64,000 nucleotides of DNA, from NCBI RefSeq assembly GCF_000004075.3, contig NC_026659.2, forward strand, positions 27,298,272 through 27,362,271, written 5' to 3'. Shown piece by piece: positions 1 to 12,494 of this stretch. Made by a program: the position numbers and the translations under genes. The stretch is from Cucumis sativus. Lineage: Eukaryota > Streptophyta > Magnoliopsida > Cucurbitales > Cucurbitaceae. Position 1 is the stretch's first letter. Every line of letters starts with the position of its first letter. The notes below the pieces were generated by a model. That model was not told the origin of the DNA. It worked only from the letters and a program-made list of their open reading frames with translations, and ran no database searches.

Positions 1-3000
1 TTCAGCTAAAAATGCAAATGATTCAAGTGTAAAAACCTCCACATGTTCAGAGGCATTAAATAAGGAAGATACTGTAGGACAAGAGGCTGCGGGAATGGAT
101 ACTTTGCCATCTTCTCAAACTCCAAACATTGTGTACCGTAGGAGAAAAGCTCAAAATGTGTCTCATTTGGGTAAAGAATACAAACGGCAATCCAATGAAG
201 GTTATGATACTAGTTGCTTGGGAAAATATTTTGGTGCTGAAACGTCTTCCCTGAAATCTCCACATTCTTATGATATCAATCTTTTCTCTATACCTGAAAA
301 TCAACAAACAGAAGAATTACGTTCTGAACATCCACTTCGAGAACAATCTCCAATTGATTGCAGTTATAAAACTACTATGAAAGCTGAAGCAGGATTAGAA
401 AAAAGATGCCATCACAGTCCTACATTTGACGTAGATGAAGCATCAATTAGAGCCAACAAGAGTCATGATTCAGGACTTCTAGAAAAACCTGTTTTGAAGG
501 AAGATTTGGAAGGTTGTATTGACGAGGGAATGATTCAGCATAATAATGTTTTGAGTATAAATAAATATGAGTTATCTCAAGAGATGGGGGCAACCCTCAG
601 AGACGACAGTAAGAATTCTTATCCTTCTTGCAATGTGGAGCTCTATCGTGAGGCAGAAGGAATGTCAAAAATAGTGGGATCTTATTTGCACCCTTTGCCT
701 GTATTATCGGTTTTCCTTAGCAACATTGAGAATGTAATCCACATATGCGTTTTGTGTGGTCTTTTGGTGGAAAAGAACAGAACAGTCATTACTTACACGG
801 TGGAAGTGAAAGAACCAAAGGTAGGATACCCATCCTTGGTTGGCCACACGACAGTACTGATGCCAACTCTAGAAGATTATTTGGGTAAAGAAGTGAGTCT
901 TATCTTTATAACTTCCTTCAGTTAATTTACGGTGTTGGACTTTCCTTGACACGGAGGATTTAATTCTTTAGTTTATGTTACCAAGATTGCAGTAGAGCGA
1001 ACAGGTTTCCAATTGACTCCAGGTGGCAACTATCTTGTTTTAATTGGTGGCATTAGAACACCTTTTTGCAGGTTGTGAGCATTTTCATGAAGTTTAAGTA
1101 CGTATTATTTTAACAACAATATTATGAAAACTAATACTGAAAAGATATTCCCAGGACAGGGAGTATAAATTGTCCATGCTCTACATGTACATCTGGTGAG
1201 TTTGAAGAGAATGTGGTAAAGATTGTGCAAGTTAAACACGGCTACGTATCAACCATCACAAGCTTGAGAAGTACCGACATTCTGCATTGTATATTGGTCT
1301 GTGAACCTGACCAGCTTGTTGCTGTTGGAAGAGGTGGACGTCTGCATCTTTGGGTCATGGACCCAACTTGGGGGTGTGTTCCATCGGAACTAACCATTTT
1401 TTAATTTTTGTTTCCACATATAAAATTGATGTCTGATAATAAATGAATGTGCAATTAATTCTTCCCTTCAATTTAGATACAAGATCAATATGCATCATAA
1501 TCACTCAAATGATTGATTTGGAAAACTTAAGATTCAAGTTATTCAGTAAAGATGAACCCCCTCATTTTGTATACATATTGTTATTGCTGCAGTACTTTGA
1601 GATTGCAGAGCGTTGGTGGTGTACTGGTTCAATGGAATATTTAAATATATGCTCGTTTGAATACTGCATTAGTAACACGTTAAAATTCCAGCTGCAATCT
1701 AAATGACAACACGTTTAAATACTGCATTAGTAAGCTTCCACGGTTTTTGAGCTCTATTTTCTCTAATGATTTGTGGCTATTACTTAAGGGAAGACTTTGG
1801 GTTGAGGTTGTCCCTTTGTCTGTCATTAGATTGGCAGTATAAACAAAATTTAATGTACAATGTTAAATAATTGGCTCTGGCTTTATTATTCTTCAATTGG
1901 TAGCTCTGCAATTGTTCATGACGCACTATACTAACTAGTTCCATTTGCTCAGATTAATGATTTCACTTAAACCATGTATAGAGAAAAGCTGATTCGAGCC
2001 TAATATCTGCTTTTGCAGCAAACAGATGGAAAGTCATATCATACCATCCGTAAACCACATATCTCCTAATTTGGTGGAACTTAAAGGGATCCCAGAGTTT
2101 TCCAATTTGGTTGTAGGGCACAACGGTTGTGGTGAATTCAGTTTATGGTAGGTCCATGGACAGTTAGAAGTTTCTCATAAAGAACAATTATCGTTATCAT
2201 TTCATTTTTGTTATAGTACTGGTCTCATTTCTTTAGTAAGCCTGGCTTGCGTTCTCTTCTAGTTAAACTGAAGATGAACTAATCTAGTGTGTCAAAGGTT
2301 TGCTGTAGGTGTTTTTGCGTATATGTTGTGAACTGTGAAGGAAAATTTGTTTTTAAACATAAGTCTTGTTCAGTGATGTTGACACTTAGCCACGTGGGAG
2401 TTTATGCTGTCTTCGGATAGAATTGAAAATTCAAACTGAAAGTTAAGCCTACAAAACTTAGTTATGGTCATGATCAGTGCCTTATTGGCATTACAAACTG
2501 TATTATCTACAGTGAAAAGTATATAGGAAATCAGTTAGGAACAAAATTTTGTTGATTTCGTGTTATCATTTTGTTAAAACTATCTCAGTCATCAAATACA
2601 ACCATTTCTCTGTACTGGTAATCAAACAGGCCTAAGATAGGGATTTGAATAGGTTGACTACTTTATATGATGGTTAAGTCAAATTGATATTGCGGTTGTT
2701 TTGGATGTTTGCTAGATCTAAAAGGTACCTTCATTTGTTTTAGGGATATCCGAAAACGTGCTCTGATGTCTCGTTTCTATATGCCGAGTGCCTCAGTTAA
2801 TAAATTCTTTCCAATTAGTTTGTTTAGTTGGAAAAGAATGGAAAACCTTGCCAGGAAGTGTAATTCAAGTGACTATGTTAAAGAGCTGTTGTGTGCAACG
2901 AGTATAAGCTCAAGGAACACCGAGGAACATTCGTCATTTCAACCGAACGACACTGCGATATGGCTTTTTGCCTCAACCATGTCAGATTATCATGTTTCAG

Positions 3001-3972
3001 ATGAATATCTATCGATGGATGGTCAGATTAATCATGCAGAATTTTGGAAACTAATGTTACTTGCTAACAGTACGGTGACATTTGGTGCGGAGCTGGATTT
3101 AAGGTAGTGTGCTATAATAAGTTCAAACTTACAATAACATTTTAGATTTACAATTCCAGAAGATAATTAATTTGTTCTGCAGTTTCTAAACGCTTCTTTA
3201 ACTTTCTAAGTAAGACTAAAAGTAGATACTTGGATACTAATTAGTTAGTAGTTTGTTAAGAGAATGCAACTTAATTGTAATATGTAACAAAAGAGAATGC
3301 AGCTTTTTCATTTCAGCCTAACTGAGAATTCATCATATTCATTAATTTTGTTTCTAGCACGGTTATATGTTTTAGTGTTTATCTTTTTCACTTTATAGAG
3401 CTTCTGCCATTGGAGCATCAGCTGGCCGAGGTATCATTGGGACGCAGGATGGCCTAGTTTACGTCTGGGAATTGTCTACAGGAAATAAACTGGCCACTCT
3501 TCTTCGTTTCGAAGGTACTCACATTATAGCATTGGTGACCGAAGCTTTCCTTAGTGTGCACTATTCTTTGTGAAAAGAGTTCATCTCTCCAAGTAATATA
3601 CTGAAAATATTTCCATAATTCTCACAACTCATCGAGAGAAGAAACAAAAAAACAAAGAGTCAACACTCATCATACTTCTCTTGACAGTTGTGAAGTTTAA
3701 ACACGATAACAAATCAAAGACAAGCTTTAAGAGTTAGGAGGTGGAATATGAAATCTGTTTATCATCATAATAGTGCCATTTCCCATTGTATCTTTCAAAA
3801 GAAGTTTCGTTTCCAGTGCTACTACTATTATTATTTCTCATATATATTTTTGTTCAATACAGGTGCAAATGTTGTTTGTATTGCAACTGACAATAAAGAG
3901 ACAGGTGTAGTGGCTGTAGCGGCTGAAAATAGGCTTCTGGTATATCTACTTTCATCAGATACGAAAAGGTAA
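1..3972 (+). CDS. WD40-repeat (transducin-like) protein, 3' part of gene
   Basis: Partial gene whose 5' end lies left of the window. Exons inferred by hand: <1-892, 986-1071, 1155-1373, 2019-2147, 2744-3103, 3399-3514, 3863-3972. Phases agree at every junction and give at least 636 residues ending in TAA. The first 200 or so residues are polar and low in structure. The rest has WD40-like blades: a segment ending RLHLWVMDPTW (exon 3), one ending GEFSLWDIRKR (across exons 4-5) and one with GLVYVWELSTG (exon 6). A Cys-rich patch (CPCSTC) sits at the start of exon 3. Such proteins normally act as protein-interaction scaffolds; no catalytic motif is visible. I know similar uncharacterised plant WD40 proteins but cannot name the family member. 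The exon 1 donor is uncertain: GTGAGT at 893 is used here, but GTAAAG at 885 paired with an acceptor at 970 also keeps the frame. AAG|GTAAAC at the stop leaves open a further exon. Confidence 0.8.
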
Positions 3973-5296
3973 ACCATAAATGGCCTACCACTCAAGAAAA
4001 TTACTTGTAAATTGCAAAACATTATCATAAAAAAAAATGTCTTAGTTTTGAGTTGGTACCTGTCATGATGTTGATATATGACAAATGTTGGATTTGTTGT
4101 GACATAGCTACGTGTGAGCCGACGATAAGTGTACATAATCATTCATGTATGAAATAAAGAAAACAAAATTAGTGTAACTTCTGTATCGACAAATTAACCT
4201 TTCTAGATGGGGCATAATCGATATGAATCTTTAGTCAATTCATGCTGATTGAATTCACTAATTGTTAATAAATCTTGTTTCTAATTTTCTAACTTTTAAA
4301 GTTTAAATTCATCCTAAATTTGAATCTCACAGGTTGTCTAATTTCTATTGGGTAGGGCCAGAAATTAGAATACTAATGTTGATCAAAATAAGGCTAGCAA
4401 TTTACAATTGTTACAAGTAATTTTTGAGCAAATATTATAAGTAATTTCTGTTAAAAAAGTAAACAACATAAAATAAGAAAAGAAATAACAAGGTATAGAT
4501 AGCACCTTAGGCTTATGAGCCTAGGAAAGAGTTTGTGTTAGGCTATATGAACGTGTTTATTATCAACCAATATAACTAATGGGATGTCTTGTGCATGTTT
4601 GTGGTCCAAAGCATCACCTTTGGGACCAAAATGGTTCCAAAAAAGGATGCTTGGCGACCGACCCTAGCCAAATGCAAAACAAGCATGCCTCTCGACTCGA
4701 TAGGTTGTGTGATTATCCTAAAGTGACTTTGAAACTAGACAAAACAATCTAAGTCAATCATCCCTATTAATGGATTAGCGTGGTTTCATAGAAGGTAACT
4801 TGAGTTTTGAATCATACTCTTAAACTTTTACATTCTTTCACTTTCTTACTTATACATTGAGGATGAAGTGTCCGTATTATTATTAATTTTTTTTCTGTCG
4901 ATCATATTCTTCTATCCTATAAACAAATTTATTATGGTGTCATTGCATAAACAAATTTATTATTACTTTTTTGGTGGGTAATAAATTCATTATTATATTT
5001 GGTGTGTAATATGAATTTGTCCAATGTTTAAAAGAATAAGAGTTGCAAAAGCATTTGTAGCATTTTCCAGTAGAATTAGCATACTGTCAAGTAACAGAGA
5101 CTCCAATACTTAGCACTAAACAGTTGCTTACCCTTAAAAAAAAGGGAAAATATAGAGATGACAGTGTACTTAGGTTGAGGGTAGCCCAGTTACCCCTTCC
5201 GTGAAAAAGGATATAAATCAACTACGAAAATCGAGACTTAACTTTCTTCTTTTGGCCAACACACGCACTCCTAGGCTTTCTTCGGCTTATTATACA

Positions 5297-5350
5297 CTCT
5301 CAACTTCTCACATCCTCAACTCCTCAACTCCTCAACTTCTCAACTCCTCT
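5297..5350. repeat. Pyrimidine minisatellite, 8-bp unit
   Basis: Five or six imperfect tandem copies of TCCTCAAC, some with TT in place of TC. The array lies in a C/T-rich patch. Confidence 0.7.
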
Positions 5351-7139
5351 ACCCTCTAAATAGAATCAAAGTTGAAAAAGAAACGAACATACTGAAAAAA
5401 TAAAATAATATGAAATATTTATTTAGTTTGACATAAGTTTAGTAAAAGAAATGAATGGATAAAAAAAAGGGGTAGTGAGTGGAGAAAATTGATTGGGTTT
5501 GGTGCAATAATCACAATAATAAAAAAAACATTAAATAGGGAAAAACGCTTTGAGATGAGCCGAGTGGGCTTTTCGGATCGGGTTGGTAGTTGCCAGTTGG
5601 GCGCTGGTTGGTCCAACTCCTCCAAATTATCAATCTTTTTATTTATTGCGTTTGCCTATTTGGACCAATCATTGTCGGCCACGTCTCTCCTCCATCCTAC
5701 TTATATTTAATATCCTCAAACCAAACCAAAGCAACGAACAAACTCTCTTCCTTTCTCTTTTTTCCCATTGTCTTGCTGTACGACACGTCGTTCAAACACG
5801 TGTCCTCTTTTGTCGACAGTTTTAAATACTCTTTCAGAATTTACAAATGCAAATTAATTTTATTACTGTCTTTTCTTCTCTATAACCTAAATTATTGCAA
5901 CACCCATCCTTATGAAATTCAATATCTAAATATGTAGATTTCAATTTAATGACTATATTTTTATTTCTTGATCTACTCATCGTAGTTTTCATAGGTTCAA
6001 TTTATTGTTTAACTTTTTATTTTTATTTTTATTATTATTATTATTACCATCACCATCATTATTATTATTATTTTTTTATAAATTTAGAAAACATGAAAAT
6101 TATTGTTATTATTGAATAAATTTCAATAAAATTTAATTTTAAGAAACATATTAAAGGTTTTCATAAAAGCAAATAAGAGACTAGAAGGTGATTGTAAATG
6201 GGAATGAAGTTTATTATAAGTGTTGTTTTTTTCTTAAACAAATTTATCTAACTCTTAATTCTTATTTTCTTAAATATCCCAATTTTTCCATTTTAAGTTA
6301 GAAGTTTGTTTGGTTTGACTATTTTTAAAATACATTTCATAAATTATTTTAAGTGTTTATTAACACTCTAATTTTTTTTATAAACTTTGAATATTAGAAA
6401 ATAACTTATTTAATTCAATGACTTCTATATATAAAAAAAAAATTGTTGTTTTCATCTAACAATTTATGATTTATGTGAGAATTTGTGATTTATTTGATTT
6501 TTCCTCTTGTCTTTTGTTGCACATTTAATGTTTGGCTGTTGTTTTGGTTGTATATATCTTCAATAATGTGATGATATATACACACACCCACAAAAGTCAA
6601 CTGCTTCCAAATTCAAAGCTATCTTCAAAAAGTTTTTGCTTATGATTAAGATATATTTTTAGCTCTTTCCAACAATTTTTTTTTTCTATTTCATATTTTT
6701 TATAATGAATGAGAGTATTACTAATTTTGGTTTAAAAAACTTCTGTTTGATTTAAGATAACCTCTTTTCAAATTCAACAATTTTATGGTGAGATTTTGAG
6801 CTTTTGATAGTACTCTCATATGTTCTCCATTGTTTTGTTACAATAAGCTTCACATTCATTTTAGTTTTGAGTATTCATTGTATTTATGAGTGCTAAGTTT
6901 AGATGAATTGATGTGGAGTTTTTTTGTTCGATAAGTTTATTGGTTGGTTTTGAATGTTGCTCAAGTGGAAGTTTGTATGCTTTTATCACTTTGGTCTTTC
7001 ATTAGTTTAATTTTGATTGATCACTTTAATTATTGAGTTGATATATTTAATCTAATTAATATTTGTATTTATTAAGTGCTTTGGGGGTTTTCAATACACA
7101 AGCCATTAGATTTTGGTAATGAGGGAGCACAAGCCATCA

Positions 7140-7540
7140 CATGAAAGTCGTAGTCAACTAGGTACGTTCTCATGATGTTAGGAGTACTGAAAGTTTCCTC
7201 AAATAGAATAGAAATGTGTTGACTAACAAAAGTTGTCGAGATGCTATTAGAAGCGTTGAAAGTCTCTCCTCAAGTAGTAGCGTTTGGAATGCTAGAAGGT
7301 CTCCTCAGGTGGAAGAGATTTGCTGACTAACTAGTAGAAACATTGTCAACATATATGTTTACTATCGACACCATAAATATATCATTTGACAAGTACGATT
7401 TTATGATATTATATACAAGGTGTCAAGAGATATCTTACATGTCGACACTACTTGTTATAGCGTTTGACAAATATTCTCTTGACGTTATCCATACACTGAG
7501 GTTGAAAACACACATTTTTCTTCATCAAAAAAGCTTTTTC
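7140..7540. repeat. Diverged local direct repeats
   Basis: Several imperfect copies of a phrase like GAAAGTCTCCTCAAGTAG, followed by GTTGACTAACNA, occur between about 7180 and 7340. Next come two related segments with TTTGACAAGTA / TTTGACAAATA and TGTCAAGAGATATC / TCTCTTGACG. This looks like a decayed tandem or transposon-derived region. Boundaries are approximate. Confidence 0.35.
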
Positions 7541-10500
7541 GACATTTACTTGGGATTTTTGGACAAAGAAAAATACTATTATTATTTTAGTGTGAACACC
7601 ATATTACATTAATTAGAAAAAATAGATGTTTTCAAATTCAAAGAAAGCTCACAGTGTCCATATTACTTAAATGCAAAACTTTCAAATGTTAGTTATAATC
7701 TATCTTGGAATTTTTTAGCACATTAGTTAAATCAACTATACTATTGAAATTATGGGCAAAATATACTATACGATTGATTTATATGATATTCAAATCCTAA
7801 AATCTATATCGAATAAAACAAACATCTTCGTTTGGTAGGACGGATTAAAGGGGTATTTGAGTCCCAACTTAAAGCTGCCAAAGACTAGATTATTATACCC
7901 TAATCCCATAAACTTCAACTAAAATGTTGGTGTTTTAACATTTTCTATTTTTTCTACTAATTTTCTCTCTTTCATCTTTTTTTCATATCCAAACAAAAAT
8001 ATAGTTTGAATCCTAAAAACAAACCATTATAATTTACCTAAACTATGATAACTCATAAACCATAATAACCCATTTAATTAAGGTTTAAATACTACTTGAA
8101 ACTTTACTCTATACTCCACATTTTCATCCGTTATGAAAGTAATTGCAACACTTCTCGTCATTATTCTTCTTTCGTTTTTAGTTTGTTGTTAATATATAAC
8201 TATGCATATATATATATATATATATCTATTTATAATCAATAACAGGAATAACTATACATACATACACAACTTTCTCATATGTTATAAGACAGTTTATATT
8301 CATATTAGGAGAATTAGGTTTGCCAAAACCCTAAATGCTTTCGTGCCGTGGAATTGCGTATAGTTGAAGAATGGAAACAACAAATATGCAAACAAAAATC
8401 TTAACTTCCATAATATTTCGTGTTCTCTTTAAAAGCAAATAATGTTTTTCTTCTGCCCCAAATATTATGATTCAAACTATGGTCACCAATTATTTCCTAA
8501 ATAATGAAAAATTTTAAAGACATAAATCATTCGGTGTTCCTTGCAATAATTTCTCTCATAAATTAGAAAATATTATACATATTTATAAAGTTTTGACCCA
8601 CACATATATATAGGTCAAACAATGGTGTACAATGTGGTTTTAAGACACCTTATGTGTGCTTGTGGATACATTCATGTCACATGGCTCTTATTTAATTCCT
8701 ATACTTGTCGGTTTATACATATACTATTAATAAATCATATTTGATCATATCAACGCATGAACATGTTCCAACCGATAAAGTATGTGATTTCTCGACTAAA
8801 TTTATAAGCATTTGGAAATGGGTGAAGATTCAAAAATTGATTAATATATTAACTTACTATAATTGATGTTTTAATTATATGCCCACTTTACTATGTTCAA
8901 ATTTAGTAATAATTAAGATTTTCTATAAGATAACTAAATATATGAAAATAGTTTTTTTAGTTACATTTTAACTATATGCCTTAACTATGGGTATGGGAGA
9001 TGGATTGAGAAAATTGAAGGTTAAGGGCATATTTATTAACAAGTTGAATGAATATTGGTTATTGGTTAGTAGTCAAAGTATTTTCAATTGACTATTGCAA
9101 AATTTATTATGAAAAGGACAAATAACAAACATTTGTTTAATATCCCATTTTTTTGCATTACAATCTTATAAAATAAAATTAATAGCCAAAGTATTATTTC
9201 AATCAAAATTTAAAATAATCCATACTATTGAGTAATTATATAATAATCAATATTTTCTGCCTATTTACTTGAAAACATTGTGAATGCTTTAATTCATCAA
9301 GTACAATAACATTTCTCTTTATTAATTAGAAGAGATCGTAATAATTCTTATATATGTTAACAAATTTAATTTTTTAAACCAAACATATTTATATATTTGC
9401 GTGAATGTTTTCCAATATAATACAGTAAGTCAACTAATTAGTATAAATATTGTTTTTAAGTAAGTGATTCAGACCTCTAACATCTAACGGTCGAACCTAA
9501 AATAGACAAACTTTAGTATATTTGAACATCAATGTATGTGTCACTCATTCTTGATGTATAAGCCAAATATAATAGCCAATTTAGCATAGTCTTATGGGTA
9601 AGACAACTAATATTATTCTAAAAGTAGATAATCTAATCTTCCAACTTTCCAATGGTTTTTTTTTTAGGAAGTGAACTCTTTAAGGGTTGATTAATATATA
9701 TATATTAGCAAACCATGAAGTGCTATAGTTAAGTCAAGGCCATAGACCATTTCTGTTTTATTATCATGTTTGTTTTGTAATTAATTGAATACATGATTGA
9801 TTGTGAAGATTCAAACATATTATCTATACGAAAGAGTGAAGAGTGAAGAGTTCGTTCTTTTTTCCTCCATTTTTTTTATAGTATTAATGAAGTAACGAAT
9901 TAAGAAAACACAGTAGTGCAAATGAAGGTGATTTAAGTATTGTAAATATAACTCAAAAGATTGAGATATAATTTAGTAAGAATAAAATTTAATTATTATT
10001 TTAGGAAGATTGTATAACTAAAAAAGTGCTTAGTTATTGTAATTATTTTTTATGTAATTAATAATGGAAGGAAAAGGCAACAAAAAAGGTGGAGGAGGAC
10101 ACTACATGAATTACGAAAACGCCGCAATAAATTAATTAGTAGATGAAAGACTTTCAATAGTGCAACAAAGTAGTTTAAAAGGAAAAAAAAAGAAGGTAAA
10201 ATCATGAATATTATTGAAAAAAATTTGTGAATGGAAATATCCTCTAAAATGTTGATATTGTTGGATACTTTCACAAAAAAATTATGAAAATAACAAATTA
10301 ATAATAATAATAAAAAAAGGAACGTTTATACTTCCTTTAATAACTTTGTATTTATTTTAATTATTAATCTTAATCCAAAAGTATTGATATTTATGGTTGA
10401 TTTTGTTTGCTATATTTGGACAATTTTATAATATTATGAACAGTAAAAAAAACTAATTTGAAATGGTTTAAAGATTGATGAAGAAAAAATGGTTGAAGTC

Positions 10501-10905
10501 TCAATAGTAGTGAAAATGTGTATGGATAGCATGAGTAATGAATATTAATTAAATAATTGAAAATTTAATTTACTTCATGAAAAGAGTAAGGATATTAAAT
10601 TGTGGATGAAAATTGAAGAGGATGACTAAAACACAAAGATATTAATTTGATGAAACTTTAGATGAAAATTATAGGAAGTAGAAAGTTGTGTATGGAAATT
10701 GAATAGGATGGAAATGATATAAGATATGAGATTAAAGAGATGGGAGGTAGTGGTATGAGATGATTTGAATTAAAATATAAAGATATTATGAAAAATGAAA
10801 AAGGGATTGAATTAATAGAAAAGTTAAGTGGGCGTTGAGTGACGTGAAGTGGTTCATTTAATCGCCTCATCTGCCTCCTTCATTGCCCTGCCTGCCTCCC
10901 TTCTC

Positions 10906-10913
10906 TTTATATC
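10906..10913 (+). promoter_or_regulatory. Probable TATA element of the KCS6-like gene
   Basis: TTTATATC lies 91 bases before the start codon. It is followed by a C/T-rich leader with a run of T and CTT repeats, typical of plant 5' UTRs. Confidence 0.45.
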
Positions 10914-11003
10914 TCTTCATTTCCTTCCCATTCATTCTTACATCTCTCTCATTAACCTTTCTCTTTTTTTTTTCTTCTTCTTCTTCTAATTAATTCTCTC
11001 AAT

Positions 11004-12494
11004 ATGCCTCCAATCTTGCCGGATTTCTCTACCTCCGTTAAGCTCAAGTATGTCAAACTTGGCTACCAGTATCTCGTCAACCACATTTTAACTCTCACTC
11101 TCATCCCTGTCATGCTCGCCATTTTCATCCAGGTTCTTCGTATGGGTCCTGATGAAATTCTCAATCTCTGGAAATCTCTCCATTTTGATCTCATCCAAAT
11201 CCTCTGTTCTTCTTTTTTCATCATCTTCGTTGCCACTGTCTACTTCATGTCCAAACCCAGAACCATTTTCCTCGTTGATTACGCCTGCTTCAAACCCCCG
11301 GTTACTTGCAGAGTTCCCTTCTCTACTTTCATGGAACACTCTCGTTTGATTCTTAAAGATAACCCCAAGAGCGTTGAGTTTCAGATGAGGATTCTTGAGC
11401 GTTCTGGTCTTGGAGAGGAGACTTGTTTGCCTCCTGCTATTCATTACATCCCTCCTAAACCAACTATGGAAGCTGCTAGGGGTGAAGCAGAGCTTGTCAT
11501 TTTCTCTGCTATGGATGCTTTGTTTCAGAAAACAGGGCTGAAGCCTAAAGATATAGATATTTTGATCGTGAATTGCAGTTTGTTTTCGCCTACTCCGTCT
11601 CTCTCGGCTATGGTGATTAATAAATACAAGCTTCGTAGTAATATCAAGAGCTTTAATTTGTCGGGGATGGGTTGCAGTGCAGGGCTGATCTCCATTGATT
11701 TAGCTCGTGATTTGCTTCAAGTACATCCTAACTCAAACGCTGTGGTGGTTAGTACTGAAATTATTACACCTAATTATTACCAAGGAAACGAGAGAGCCAT
11801 GCTTCTCCCTAACTGCCTTTTCCGTATGGGCGGTGCCGCGATTCTTCTCTCGAACCGCCGGTCTGAGCGTCGTCGAGCCAAATACAGATTGGTTCACGTC
11901 GTACGAACTCACAAAGGAGCCGACGACAAAGCGTACCGTTGCGTATTCGAGGAACAAGACAAAGAGGGTAAAGTCGGGATTTCGCTTTCTAAAGATCTCA
12001 TGGCTATAGCCGGAGAAGCTTTGAAATCCAACATTACAACCATCGGACCACTCGTTCTTCCAGCATCGGAGCAGCTGCTTTTCCTTTTAACTCTAATCGG
12101 CCGGAAAATCTTCAACCCCAAATGGAAGCCGTACATCCCGGATTTCAAACAAGCGTTTGAGCATTTCTGTATCCACGCCGGTGGACGGGCGGTGATCGAT
12201 GAACTTCAGAAGAACCTACAACTGTCGACGGAGCACGTGGAAGCTTCAAGAATGACACTTCACCGGTGGGGAAATACATCGTCGTCTTCACTTTGGTACG
12301 AATTAGGTTACATTGAAGCTAAAGGAAGAATGAAGAAAGGAGATCGGATTTGGCAAATTGCATTCGGGAGTGGGTTTAAATGCAACAGTGCTGTTTGGAA
12401 ATGCAACAAAACAATCAAAACTCCGATCGATGGACCATGGGCTGACTGCATCGACAGGTATCCGGTTCACATTCCTGAAGTAGTCAAACTCTAA
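11004..12494 (+). CDS. KCS6: 3-ketoacyl-CoA synthase, CER6/CUT1 (KCS6) type
   Basis: Single-exon, 496-residue condensing enzyme of the endoplasmic-reticulum fatty-acid elongase. It joins malonyl-CoA to a long-chain acyl-CoA, the first step toward the C24 and longer chains used for cuticular wax. Two membrane helices lie at roughly residues 25-45 and 62-82. The catalytic triad of the family is present: Cys224 in GMGCSAG, His391 in CIHAGG and Asn424 in RWGNTSS. The length, the N-terminal LPDFSTSVKLKYVKLGYQYL and the C-terminal YPVHIPEVVKL match Arabidopsis KCS6/KCS5 as I remember them, and these differ from the longer N-termini of other KCS groups. The start is the first ATG after a C/T-rich leader. 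One oddity is Trp422, where KCS proteins almost always have Phe (HRFGNTSS). Family assignment is very secure; KCS6 versus its duplicate KCS5 cannot be separated here, since an outgroup gene may be co-orthologous to both. Confidence 0.96.
   Translation: MPPILPDFSTSVKLKYVKLGYQYLVNHILTLTLIPVMLAIFIQVLRMGPDEILNLWKSLHFDLIQILCSSFFIIFVATVYFMSKPRTIFLVDYACFKPPVTCRVPFSTFMEHSRLILKDNPKSVEFQMRILERSGLGEETCLPPAIHYIPPKPTMEAARGEAELVIFSAMDALFQKTGLKPKDIDILIVNCSLFSPTPSLSAMVINKYKLRSNIKSFNLSGMGCSAGLISIDLARDLLQVHPNSNAVVVSTEIITPNYYQGNERAMLLPNCLFRMGGAAILLSNRRSERRRAKYRLVHVVRTHKGADDKAYRCVFEEQDKEGKVGISLSKDLMAIAGEALKSNITTIGPLVLPASEQLLFLLTLIGRKIFNPKWKPYIPDFKQAFEHFCIHAGGRAVIDELQKNLQLSTEHVEASRMTLHRWGNTSSSSLWYELGYIEAKGRMKKGDRIWQIAFGSGFKCNSAVWKCNKTIKTPIDGPWADCIDRYPVHIPEVVKL

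Larger units (their letters stand above)
3973..11003. other. Intergenic region without a recognisable gene
   Basis: Very A/T-rich, with only short, low-complexity open frames. A short pyrimidine minisatellite lies at 5297-5350 and diverged internal repeats at about 7140-7540. The stretch around 4560-4760 is richer in G/C than its surroundings and may be an old transposon fragment, but I see no coding domain. The right end is the KCS promoter. Confidence 0.6.

Noticed and set aside
4560-4760. G/C-richer patch that might be a retrotransposon LTR fragment
   Set aside because: No matching second LTR, primer-binding site or coding domain found.
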